A stretch of DNA of 64,000 bases from NCBI RefSeq assembly GCF_025370255.1, contig NZ_JAMTCD010000017.1:1-64000 (forward strand), given 5' to 3'. The notes under the pieces are model-generated. The model did not search any database, was not told where the DNA came from, and saw only the letters and a program-made list of their open reading frames with translations. Source of the DNA: Shewanella holmiensis (GTDB taxonomy: Bacteria; Pseudomonadota; Gammaproteobacteria; Enterobacterales; Shewanellaceae). Positions 56,556-64,000 of the stretch are shown piece after piece. The stretch's first letter is position 1. Each line of letters begins with the position of its first letter. The translations under genes were made by a program, and so were the position numbers.

Positions 56556-57563
56556 ATGAAAATGGTAAAAGGCGCAGCAATTTTAGGTTTAGCATGTTTA
56601 GCCAACTCAGCAATGGCGGACGATGCGTTAACTGTGTATTCATATCGACAAGCATTTTTAGTTGAACCTATCTTAGAGCAATTTACTCAAGATACGGGGA
56701 TCAAAGTAAATGTTGTCTTTGCTAAAGATGGTATTGCTGAACGTATTGCGCGCGAAGGCCGTTTATCTCCCGCCGATGTTGTATTAACTTCTGATTTCTC
56801 TCGTTTAATGGAGCTAGTTGAAAAAGACTTAGTGTCTCCAGTTAATAACGAGGTTATTAATAATAATATTCCTGAAGTCTACCGTTCACCTAAAAATGAA
56901 TGGTATGCGCTAACAATGCGTGTTCGTAACGTGTATTCGTCAAAAGACCGTACAGGTAAAGTGGATATCAATTATGAGGACCTTGCTAAGCCTGAATACA
57001 AAGGTAAAATTTGTACTCGTAGTGGTAAGCACCCTTACAATGTCGCTTTAGTCGCATCTATGATTGCTCACCACGGTGAAGCTGATACAAAAACGTGGTT
57101 AGAAGGCGTGAAGGCTAACTTAGCACGTAAACCCCAAGGTAATGACCGTGATCAAGTGTTAGCGGTAAAAGAGGGAATGTGTGACTTTGCCATTGGTAAT
57201 AGCTATTACTATGGCAATATGATGATGGATGAGAACCAAAAGAGTTGGGCTGAAGCGGTTTATATTAACTTCCCTAACCAAGATAACCGCGGTGCACATA
57301 TCAACGTATCAGGCATGGCGCTGGCTAAATTCTCACCTAATAAAGATAATGCAATCAAGCTTATGGAGTTTTTAACTTCTAATGTTGCTCAGCAAGCTTA
57401 TGCTGATGTTAACATGGAATATCCAGTAAAAGCGGATGTTAAGCCATCGAAACTTGTGGCATCATGGGGGGAATTCAAAGCAGATTCACTTCCTATTTAT
57501 AAATTGGCGGAAAATCATCAAGCGGCAGTGAAGCTGTTAGATGAAGTTAAGTTCGATCTTTAA
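56556..57563 (+). CDS. fbpA: Iron(III) ABC transporter, substrate-binding protein
   Basis: A 335-residue periplasmic ferric-ion binding protein. The start at 56556 (GGGAG nine bases upstream) gives a signal peptide (AAILGLACLANSAMA), whereas a longer frame from 56487 would run over the Fur box. Mature sequence TVYSYRQAFLVEPILEQFTQ and the paired Tyr of the iron site in NSYYYG, plus KPEYKGKICTRSGKHPYN, are typical of FbpA/FutA. First gene of fbpABC. Confidence 0.93.
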   Translation: MKMVKGAAILGLACLANSAMADDALTVYSYRQAFLVEPILEQFTQDTGIKVNVVFAKDGIAERIAREGRLSPADVVLTSDFSRLMELVEKDLVSPVNNEVINNNIPEVYRSPKNEWYALTMRVRNVYSSKDRTGKVDINYEDLAKPEYKGKICTRSGKHPYNVALVASMIAHHGEADTKTWLEGVKANLARKPQGNDRDQVLAVKEGMCDFAIGNSYYYGNMMMDENQKSWAEAVYINFPNQDNRGAHINVSGMALAKFSPNKDNAIKLMEFLTSNVAQQAYADVNMEYPVKADVKPSKLVASWGEFKADSLPIYKLAENHQAAVKLLDEVKFDL

Positions 57564-57650
57564 TATCAATATTGATATAAAGCCAGTTTTGCATTGTCAT
57601 TCGATACGGTGTTCAGGATAACGCCGTATTGATTTAACTGGATAGTAGTT

Positions 57651-59282
57651 ATGATTTTAGGTCTAACCAGAAGCTGGTCGCTTGCTGGTTACTCAATTGC
57701 GGCAGTGGTCATACTGCCGCTTATTGCATTAATTGTGCAAGCCGCATTTCCCGATGAAGCAGTTTTTAGCCACCTGTTTGATACGGTACTCCCCACTTAT
57801 ATCGCTAACAGCCTATTATTGATGTTGTTGGTCGGAATCGGCTCATTACTGATTGCTGTGCCAGCCGCTTGGTTTGTCGCTAGATGTGAATTTCCCGGTC
57901 GGCGTTATTTTCAATGGCTATTACTATTGCCACTAGCCATGCCTGCTTACATTGTCGCTTATGTTTACACTGATATGTTGGATTATGCAGGTCCAGTACA
58001 ACGTGCATTAAGAGCTGCGTTTCAATGGAGCTCTCCACATGATTATTATTTCCCTGCAATTCGCAGTCTAGGTGGTGCAGCAATTATGCTGTCACTGGTG
58101 TTATTTCCTTATATCTATCTACTTGCTCGTACAGCTTTCATGGAGCAATCTTCTAGTTTATTACATGCTTCACGTATCATGGGATGTAGCCCCTGGCGCA
58201 GTTTTTGGCGTTTAGCCTTACCTATGTCGCGTCCAGCATTAGCTGTTGGGGTTGCGTTAGTGGCGATGGAAACCGCTGCCGACTACGCTACGGTTAGCTA
58301 TTTTGCAGTGCCAACCTTAACCACTGCCGTTTACGATACTTGGTTAGGTTATGGCAGTTTAACGGCAGCAGCTAAGTTATCAGCAATCATGTTGTTAGTG
58401 ATTTTTACCTTAGTGGGTGTTGAACGATTTGCTCGACGTAAACAGGAATTATTCCAAAAACAAAGTGCGCTTAATGATGCTGAACGCTATCGCCTTGATG
58501 GGTTAAAAGCTGCTGGTGCCTGGTTTTATTGTTCAGCCTTATTGTTCCTAGCATTTTTATTGCCCTTTATTGTGCTCACAGGTTATGCGATTGAATATTT
58601 CGATCAAAGCTGGGATGACCGTTTTTGGCAATACAGTTGGAACAGCTTGTATATTGCTATAGTCGTCAGTGGTATTTGTTTATTGTTAGCACTCATTTTA
58701 ATGTTTGTTCGCCGAGTTAGCCCACGTTCAACAGATTCATTGCCATCACGCTTAAGCAGTACCGGTTATGCGTTACCGGGCACAGTGTTAGCCATTGGCG
58801 TGTTAGTGCCGCTGACCTATTTAGATTTTGCGATTAACGATGTTTATGATTGGTTTGGGGCGAGAGGCCCAGGTTTAGTGTTTACTGGAAGTGCAATAGC
58901 AATCGTTTTTGCATTTACTGTGCGGTTTTTAGCCATTGCGATTGGTAGCCTTGAAAACAGTTACAAACGGATTTCACCTTCATTAGACATGGCAAGTATC
59001 ACTATGGGGCAAACGCCTAAACAATTACTAATGCGCGTACATTTACCTTTACTTCGCAAAGGATTATTGGCTGGCGCGTTGCTTGTTTTCATTGAAAGCA
59101 TGAAAGAGCTACCCGCAGCATTATTATTACGTCCAATAGGATTTGAAAACCTAGCAACCTATGTTTTCCAGTTTGTGTCCGATGAAAAACTAGAACATGG
59201 CGCATTAGCGGCTATTGTGATTGTTTTTGTAGGACTAATCCCGTTAATTTATCTCAACCGTTCATTGGAGCACACGAGCTAA
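57651..59282 (+). CDS. fbpB: Iron(III) ABC transporter, permease
   Basis: A 543-residue inner-membrane protein with two fused permease units (about residues 1-265 and 290-540), each with six helices, as in FbpB/SfuB. The cytoplasmic loop with the EAA-type signature appears twice (ASRIMGCSPWRSFWRLALP; ASITMGQTPKQLLMRVHLP). It is 88 bases after fbpA and abuts fbpC. Confidence 0.92.
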   Translation: MILGLTRSWSLAGYSIAAVVILPLIALIVQAAFPDEAVFSHLFDTVLPTYIANSLLLMLLVGIGSLLIAVPAAWFVARCEFPGRRYFQWLLLLPLAMPAYIVAYVYTDMLDYAGPVQRALRAAFQWSSPHDYYFPAIRSLGGAAIMLSLVLFPYIYLLARTAFMEQSSSLLHASRIMGCSPWRSFWRLALPMSRPALAVGVALVAMETAADYATVSYFAVPTLTTAVYDTWLGYGSLTAAAKLSAIMLLVIFTLVGVERFARRKQELFQKQSALNDAERYRLDGLKAAGAWFYCSALLFLAFLLPFIVLTGYAIEYFDQSWDDRFWQYSWNSLYIAIVVSGICLLLALILMFVRRVSPRSTDSLPSRLSSTGYALPGTVLAIGVLVPLTYLDFAINDVYDWFGARGPGLVFTGSAIAIVFAFTVRFLAIAIGSLENSYKRISPSLDMASITMGQTPKQLLMRVHLPLLRKGLLAGALLVFIESMKELPAALLLRPIGFENLATYVFQFVSDEKLEHGALAAIVIVFVGLIPLIYLNRSLEHTS

Positions 59283-59283
59283 T

Positions 59284-60312
59284 ATGTCGACTCTTACGAT
59301 TGAAAATGTCTTTAGTGATTACCAAGGACAGGTTATTTTAAACGGACTCAATTTAACTTTACAGCAAGGTGAGATTGTTGCCTTACTCGGCCCAAGTGGT
59401 TGTGGGAAAACCACTTTATTACGTGCTATTGCAGGTTTACAGCCGATCAGTCAGGGGACTATTAAGATAAATGGCGATGCGCTAAGCAGTGATAACGTGT
59501 TTATCCCAAGTGAACAACGTGGTGTTGGGATGATATTTCAAGATTACGCCTTATTCCCGCACCTTACCGTGGCTGATAACATCCTTTTTGGTGTAAAAGG
59601 CTTGAATAAAATTGAGCGACAAGCCCGTTTAGATGAAATGCTCGAATTGGTTAAATTGGCGGGCTTAAGTCAGCGTTACCCGCATGAACTGTCTGGCGGT
59701 CAGCAACAACGTGTCTCTATTGCTCGTGCGTTAGCTTATCAGCCACAGTTATTGTTACTCGATGAACCATTTTCAAATATCGATGCGCAAGTGCGTAATG
59801 AGATGATGCTTGAAATCCGCAATATCCTCAAACAACGCAATGTCAGTGCGGTATTTGTAACCCACAGTAAGGATGAAGCTTTTGTTTTTGCTGATAAACT
59901 GGCATTGTTCAAAGAGGGGAGTATTATTCAGCATGGTTTAGCCGAAGAATTATATGCTCATCCAAACGATAGATATGTGGCTGAGTTTTTAGGGGCAGGT
60001 AATTACTTACCTGTTACTGTAAATAGTTGCATGGAAGTATCATCCCCAATAGGCGTGTTGCAAAGTAGTGCGTCTATAAACTATCCTGTTGATTATCAAG
60101 GGCAGTTATTACTCAGGCCTCAACAAGTTGAATTGGTTGCTGACGAACAAGGGCTAGCCGTGATTGTCGAACGACGTTTTCTTGGAACAGTATGCCATTA
60201 TTGGGTAAAAGTTGAAGAGCATTGTTTGGAAGTTCGAAGCCAGCTGTTACAACTGTCACCAGGTCAAAAGGTCAATTTATTTGCACCAGCGCACCCCTTG
60301 GTTATTTTTTGA
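59284..60312 (+). CDS. fbpC: Iron(III) ABC transporter, ATP-binding protein
   Basis: The 342-residue ATPase has Walker A LLGPSGCGKTT, signature HELSGGQQQRVSIARAL, Walker B LLLLDEPFSNID and FVTHSKDEA, then a C-terminal TOBE-type regulatory domain (about 240-340). It powers FbpB. The start lies one base after the fbpB stop, so translation is coupled. Confidence 0.93.
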   Translation: MSTLTIENVFSDYQGQVILNGLNLTLQQGEIVALLGPSGCGKTTLLRAIAGLQPISQGTIKINGDALSSDNVFIPSEQRGVGMIFQDYALFPHLTVADNILFGVKGLNKIERQARLDEMLELVKLAGLSQRYPHELSGGQQQRVSIARALAYQPQLLLLDEPFSNIDAQVRNEMMLEIRNILKQRNVSAVFVTHSKDEAFVFADKLALFKEGSIIQHGLAEELYAHPNDRYVAEFLGAGNYLPVTVNSCMEVSSPIGVLQSSASINYPVDYQGQLLLRPQQVELVADEQGLAVIVERRFLGTVCHYWVKVEEHCLEVRSQLLQLSPGQKVNLFAPAHPLVIF

Positions 60313-60433
60313 TTGTGTCAGATCAAAAAGTTAAATTATGATGGGTTTAGAATATTCAACTGAGCGGTAACTGGACTTGTGTGTTTAGTTTTCATTTTTT
60401 AAACCGATAACAATGTAGGTGGTTTGTTTCAAT

Positions 60434-61372
60434 ATGGATAATCAGGTTATGCCGCGCGAGCAATTAGGGATTTGTGCCGAAGGTAATTTACACAGTATTT
60501 ATTTAATGTTTAATGCCAATGATGGCGTTGAAGATCAACTGCGTCCTTCTATTGCCAGTGTCGCGCAATATATCTATGAACTGACCGACCAGTATGCTGA
60601 CAGTGCTTTTAATGGTTTTGTGGCTATTGGTGCTAACTTTTGGGATACCTATTACCCAGAAGCCCGTCCAGCCTTGTTAAAGCCTTTTCCTTCAATGAAT
60701 GAAGGTAATCGTGATGCGCCAGCGATTGAATACGATTTGTTTGTGCATATTCGCTGTGATCGCTTTGATATTTTACATTTAGTCGCCAACGAAATTAACC
60801 AAATGTTTGAAGACTTGGTTGAGCTAGTGGAAGAGGAGCGTGGTTTCCGCTTTATGGATAATCGCGATTTAACCGGTTTTGTGGACGGCACTGAAAATCC
60901 CAAAGGGCGTCATCGTCAGCAAGTGGCATTAGTTGCTGAAGAAGATCCAGAGTTTAAATCTGGTAGTTATATTCATGTGCAAAAATATGCGCACAATTTA
61001 AGTAAATGGCATCGTTTACCAGTTAAAAAACAAGAAGATATCATTGGTAGAACCAAGCAAGATGACATTGAATATGAATCCGAAGATAAGCCACTAACCA
61101 GTCATATTAAGCGGGTTAATTTAAAAGATGCTAATGGTGCATCAATGGAAATTTTACGTCAAAGTATGCCTTATGGCTCAGTAAAAGAGCAGGGACTCAT
61201 GTTTATCTCTAGTTGTAAAACACCCGATAATTTTGAGCAAATGTTACGCAGCATGATTTATGGTGATGGACATGGTAATCACGATCATTTAATGCAGTTT
61301 ACTAAGGCGCTGACGGGGTCATCATTTTTTGCGCCATCATTGGACTTTTTGATGCAGTGGGATGAAGCGTAA
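60434..61372 (+). CDS. Dye-decolourising (DyP-type) peroxidase
   Basis: A 312-residue heme peroxidase of the YfeX/TyrA group. The GxxDG motif GFVDGTENP has Asp151; the proximal His224 is in LTSHIKRVN and the distal Arg242 in EILRQSMP. These numbers match Shewanella oneidensis TyrA exactly. Members oxidise dyes and porphyrins, and a role in heme iron release has been proposed. There is no signal peptide, so it is cytosolic or encapsulin-carried. It lies 121 bases after fbpC on the same strand, so a link to iron supply is plausible. Start chosen for the conserved MPREQ and for distance from a GTG at 60419. Confidence 0.92.
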   Translation: MDNQVMPREQLGICAEGNLHSIYLMFNANDGVEDQLRPSIASVAQYIYELTDQYADSAFNGFVAIGANFWDTYYPEARPALLKPFPSMNEGNRDAPAIEYDLFVHIRCDRFDILHLVANEINQMFEDLVELVEEERGFRFMDNRDLTGFVDGTENPKGRHRQQVALVAEEDPEFKSGSYIHVQKYAHNLSKWHRLPVKKQEDIIGRTKQDDIEYESEDKPLTSHIKRVNLKDANGASMEILRQSMPYGSVKEQGLMFISSCKTPDNFEQMLRSMIYGDGHGNHDHLMQFTKALTGSSFFAPSLDFLMQWDEA

Positions 61373-61445
61373 ATATAGGGCTTGTAGCAAAATGTGAGTT
61401 AACGTACTGGTTTTTGGAATGTTTAATTACAGTCAATGTGCGTAT

Positions 61446-61489
61446 TACCAATAAAAAAGCAATGCCTAGGCATTGCTTTTTTATTGGTA
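61446..61489. terminator. Perfect 44-base palindrome between dyp and argR
   Basis: Bases 61446-61467 are the exact reverse complement of 61468-61489, with A6 and T6 runs in the arms. It should act as a terminator for both convergent genes. Confidence 0.9.
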
Positions 61490-61502
61490 TTTTTAGCAGC
61501 AA

Positions 61503-61973
61503 TTACTCACTAAAGTTAAATAATGACTTAACCGTTTCAAGCGTATCGTCGATGGTTTTGATACTTGAAGGGCAGATGAAAATCGTATCATCACCGGCAA
61601 TAGTCCCCAAAATACCTTCAGGTTTACCTATAGAATCTAATAGACGTGCAATTAATTGTGCCGCACCTGGGCTAGTTCTTACCACAATCATCGCTTGGTT
61701 ATGGTCAACATCAAGTACAAGGTTTTTAAGCGGGCTGCCTGCAGTCGGCACCCCTAACTCAGCAGGTAAACAATAGACCATTTCTTGTTTGGCGTTGCGG
61801 GTTCTGACCGCGCCAAACTTACTGAGCATTCTTGATACTTTTGATTGGTTAATGTTACCGAATCCTTCGGCTTGAAGTGCATTAACAATTTCACTTTGGC
61901 TGCCAAAACGTTCTTCTTTTAAGATAGCTTTGAAGGTTTTGACCAGATCATCCTGATTTTTAGTGGTTGGCAT
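61503..61973 (-). CDS. argR: Arginine repressor ArgR
   Basis: The 156-residue hexameric regulator represses arginine synthesis with L-arginine as corepressor. The N-terminal winged HTH (residues 8-75) includes [23 protein letters not shown]; the C-terminal arginine-binding domain has [16 protein letters not shown] and [15 protein letters not shown] perfect ARG box lies upstream, so autoregulation is likely. The neighbour is not mdh, which is unusual. Confidence 0.95.
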   Translation of the reverse strand: MPTTKNQDDLVKTFKAILKEERFGSQSEIVNALQAEGFGNINQSKVSRMLSKFGAVRTRNAKQEMVYCLPAELGVPTAGSPLKNLVLDVDHNQAMIVVRTSPGAAQLIARLLDSIGKPEGILGTIAGDDTIFICPSSIKTIDDTLETVKSLFNFSE

Positions 61974-62061
61974 ATAGTATTTTCATCTTATAGTTGTTAT
62001 TCAGAAAAACGCTTTATTTTGAATACTAGTGGTTTTTTTGTCAAGAAAAACCCACTTTTTC

Positions 62062-62075
62062 TGAATAAAAATTCA
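62062..62075. promoter_or_regulatory. ARG box (ArgR operator) upstream of argR
   Basis: TGAATAAAAATTCA matches the ARG-box core TGAAT-N4-ATTCA exactly. It lies about 90 bases before argR; a half-site (ATTCA) is at 61999-62003. Confidence 0.8.
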
Positions 62076-62110
62076 ATATCAATCGTTTTAACAGTGTAGC
62101 AAATGGTTTA

Positions 62111-62524
62111 CTAGGTCAACTTACTTAATACCATAATTGTTTTTTTATTTTGATCAACTAAGCGTAATTTCCCCTGCGCAATTGACGCTGATATGACTAA
62201 CGGCATGGCTAGCATGACTTTTTGCTCTTGGGTCATGAGTGCTTCAATACAGGCTTTACGTGTCGTCCCCGCAGGTGTGAGTGTGAGGACATTGTTTTCG
62301 AATGTGTAACTGCCCATAAAAGGATTGCAACTGGTATTGCCATTGAGTTGGCCATTTTCACTAAAAATTAATTTCGCCGGACTGTAATCTATGGTTGGTT
62401 CAGACAACACTGATTCAATGTGCCACGAACCAATTAATGAAGTTGAATTATCGATTGCTGTATGACTTTGACATGCGCTTAATGAGAAAATAACTGCAGC
62501 TGCGCCTAAAAAATGCTTTATCAT
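62111..62524 (-). CDS. META domain lipoprotein (HslJ-like)
   Basis: The 137-residue outer-membrane-type lipoprotein has lipobox LSAC and a META/HslJ beta domain: LIGSWHIESVL, LIFSENGQLNGNTSCNPFMGSY, LTLTPAGTTRKAC. HslJ proteins are linked to heat-shock and novobiocin tolerance. It stands on the minus strand just upstream of argR (137 bases between), where mdh would be expected on the other strand. Confidence 0.85.
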   Translation of the reverse strand: MIKHFLGAAAVIFSLSACQSHTAIDNSTSLIGSWHIESVLSEPTIDYSPAKLIFSENGQLNGNTSCNPFMGSYTFENNVLTLTPAGTTRKACIEALMTQEQKVMLAMPLVISASIAQGKLRLVDQNKKTIMVLSKLT

Positions 62525-62625
62525 GTTTACTTCTTTTTTTGCCTAGATTATTCAAATTGAGGCTATTCTACTTGATACTGTGGCAAAGTGATAACTCGTC
62601 TTCAGTCTATTAGTGAGAAACCAGC

Positions 62626-62913
62626 ATGATTAAAGCGTTAAAGTTACTTCATTATCTCGGTTCCATGCTATTAATGCTCGGATGTTATTTGCATCTTTTC
62701 ACCGATACCAGTCTTCGAGCACAAGGCATGCTGATTGTCGCCAGCTGTATCGGTATCGGCTTAGTGATGATGGCGCCTTTCCCTGTGGCATTAATGATCC
62801 AGTGGGCAAAAAATCAAGATAGCCAATCATTGCCATCATCAGATGCTGATGCTCAACCATCACCGGAAAAATCAACAGATCAGCCAGCAGAAAAACCTCA
62901 GGATAAACAGTGA
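62626..62913 (+). CDS. Small two-helix membrane protein
   Basis: A 95-residue protein with two hydrophobic segments (about 5-26 and 35-60) and a charged Pro/Ser/Asp/Gln-rich cytoplasmic tail. No family is recognised. It overlaps the next gene by four bases. Confidence 0.7.
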   Translation: MIKALKLLHYLGSMLLMLGCYLHLFTDTSLRAQGMLIVASCIGIGLVMMAPFPVALMIQWAKNQDSQSLPSSDADAQPSPEKSTDQPAEKPQDKQ

Positions 62914-63464
62914 TTCAATATCGCAAAGCCAATTTAACAGATGTGCCTCAGTTAGTTGAACTGGAACGTCAACACGTTAATGCTGAATTATCTCGGCATG
63001 ATCCAAGTCTTCAAGGGCAGGGGTTAACACCAATCCAATTAACGCAATTGATTAATCAGCACTGGATTATTTTGGCATTAGATGGGGCTAATATTATTGG
63101 CTATGTGATAGCGGCTCAATGGCGATTTTTTGCTAAGCAAGCTTTGTATCAAAAAATAATTCAAAAATTGCCTTCACTTGAAACAGATCAAGATGGTTTG
63201 CCACTGAGGATAAATCAAGAGAATAGCCTTCAATATGGGCCGATTTGGATTGCTGAGCCTTATCGTGGCCAAGGCATATTTGCGCAGTTAGTTAACCAAC
63301 TTGTCCTTGCTACCAAAAATAAAAGCCGCTATTTAGTGGCTTACATTGCCGAGGACAATGGGCGTTCTTTTAAGGCTCACACCCAATATGCAGATATGCA
63401 AGTTGTGGATTATTTTGGTTTTCAGCAACGAGATTTTTATCTGTTGTTGCGAAAGTTGCCTTAA
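62910..63464 (+). CDS. GNAT family N-acetyltransferase
   Basis: A 184-residue cytosolic acetyltransferase. The acetyl-CoA loop is EPYRGQGIFAQLVNQL; the N-terminal YRKANLTDVPQLVELE is typical. The substrate is unknown. It overlaps the upstream membrane-protein gene (GTGA), so the two may work together. Confidence 0.85.
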   Translation: MIQYRKANLTDVPQLVELERQHVNAELSRHDPSLQGQGLTPIQLTQLINQHWIILALDGANIIGYVIAAQWRFFAKQALYQKIIQKLPSLETDQDGLPLRINQENSLQYGPIWIAEPYRGQGIFAQLVNQLVLATKNKSRYLVAYIAEDNGRSFKAHTQYADMQVVDYFGFQQRDFYLLLRKLP

Positions 63465-63485
63465 CTTTAGATGATGGGGTTGAAT

Positions 63486-63839
63486 ATGTCAGACCAATTC
63501 GAAACTTTATTCGAACCTTATCTTGGACTTCGCTTGAGCGCGTTTGATAATGCCAAGTTAGTGGTGTCGGTGTTAGCCGCCCATGGGCAACAGTTTCAAG
63601 CGGCAGAAATTATTTTGCTGACTGGCGATGAGGCAAGATCAGTTAAGCACTATGGAGTTAAATGGTTAGACTACTGGATTGATTGCGGTAAATTAAATCA
63701 ATATCAGGTGGGTTTAAGCTTGGTGGACGAGTGTAATAAGAAGTCACTTGAAATGATAAATGAAATAAACGTTCCTGTGATGAGCATGCAACAGGTTGGA
63801 TTTATGTGTATTGAAAGTGCGCACTTCGATCATTGTTAG
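63486..63839 (+). CDS. Hypothetical protein
   Basis: The 117-residue protein is not recognised. ATG 63486 is chosen because GGGG lies nine bases upstream; 15 bases earlier another ATG lacks a site. It contains four cysteines (WIDCGKL, VDECNK, FMCIES, FDHC-end). It is the third gene of a run with the acetyltransferase, 21 bases apart. Confidence 0.65.
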   Translation: MSDQFETLFEPYLGLRLSAFDNAKLVVSVLAAHGQQFQAAEIILLTGDEARSVKHYGVKWLDYWIDCGKLNQYQVGLSLVDECNKKSLEMINEINVPVMSMQQVGFMCIESAHFDHC

Positions 63840-63907
63840 TGTGAAGCTGTAGATCTTTTATGATCAACATGACATTCGAAAGGTTACTGCCGCTAAATTT
63901 TATTCAT

Positions 63908-63936
63908 AAAAAAACCGCCATAATAGCGGTTTTTTT
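63908..63936. terminator. Bidirectional terminator
   Basis: AAAAAAACCGC pairs with GCGGTTTTTTT around CATAATA. It lies between the hypothetical gene and a convergent gene entering from the right. Confidence 0.9.
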
Positions 63937-63955
63937 ATGATGCAAATACCAAGAA

Positions 63956-64000
63956 TTATAGTCCGGCGTCTGCGCGTAATATTTCTGCTTTGTCAGTCGC
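63956..64000 (-). CDS. C-terminal end of an unidentified gene (cut by window edge)
   Basis: The minus strand shows 14 codons and a stop (TDKAEILRADAGL at the end). The codons look genuine and lie just after a shared terminator, but the family cannot be identified from so little. Confidence 0.45.
   Translation of the reverse strand, partial: ATDKAEILRADAGL

Noticed and set aside
60305..60331. TTTTTGAT ... ATCAAAAA as a terminator after fbpC
   Set aside because: The stem is almost all A-T and no T run follows it on the plus strand.
1..64000. tRNA genes, rRNA, CRISPR arrays, prophage
   Set aside because: No cloverleaf, rRNA core sequence, regular repeat-spacer array or phage gene set was seen.

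Overview
The window looks like chromosomal DNA from an AT-rich marine Shewanella. The evidence is gene content: a NarQ/NarP two-component system divergent from a pentaheme nitrite reductase (NrfA), Na+-translocating NADH:quinone reductase (nqrABCDEF), CydDC, a DyP peroxidase with the same key residue numbering as Shewanella TyrA, a GlyGly-CTERM protein and GlnK-AmtB. The species is not determined. I found no rRNA, tRNA, CRISPR array, prophage or complete insertion sequence.

Layout. 1-9 kb is the most accessory-looking part: a transposon-end-like repeat array, the 3' remnant of a DUF885 gene, a LysR regulator, a class 1A dihydroorotate dehydrogenase, a DAACS symporter with a small overlapping membrane protein, a 925-residue low-complexity bitopic protein ending in a pilin-like domain, and a decayed subtilisin-like protease that keeps its GlyGly-CTERM tail. 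9-22 kb holds core energy and redox genes: rhlE, a DUF3626 gene, cydDC and the nqr operon with a CRP-like site upstream. 22-29 kb holds small metabolic and envelope genes, including an overlooked 58-residue HTH gene, a nitroreductase, HAD, CIA30 and DUF4397 proteins and an orphan prepilin.

29-38 kb contains an M1 aminopeptidase and a five-gene minus-strand run (WD40 lipoprotein, slyX, peptide deformylase, COG3014 lipoprotein, lpoB) divergent from fkpA, then zntB and yacL. 38-45 kb is the nitrogen region: narQP/nrfA with NarL/NarP heptamers between them, then glnK-amtB preceded by an NtrC-type dyad and a sigma54-like promoter. 45-56 kb mixes lipoproteins, aroG, a 1.4 kb gene-poor stretch with two possible gene remnants, an Atm1-like ABC exporter, a membrane-anchored glutamate-synthase-like protein, a DUF5610 protein and fpr. 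56-64 kb contains a Fur-box-preceded fbpABC iron importer, the DyP peroxidase, argR with an ARG box, and small envelope genes.

How it fits together: several modules carry visible regulation (NarP on nrfA, NtrC/sigma54 on glnK-amtB, Fur on fbpABC, ArgR on itself, CRP-like on nqr), consistent with a respiratory generalist. I see no clear multi-gene system of a wholly new kind. The most unusual single item is the 925-residue anchored protein with a pilin-like C-terminus. The most interesting gene set is the slyX-deformylase-COG3014-lpoB run. Most start codons were re-chosen from ribosome-binding sites and family alignments held in memory; no database search was possible.
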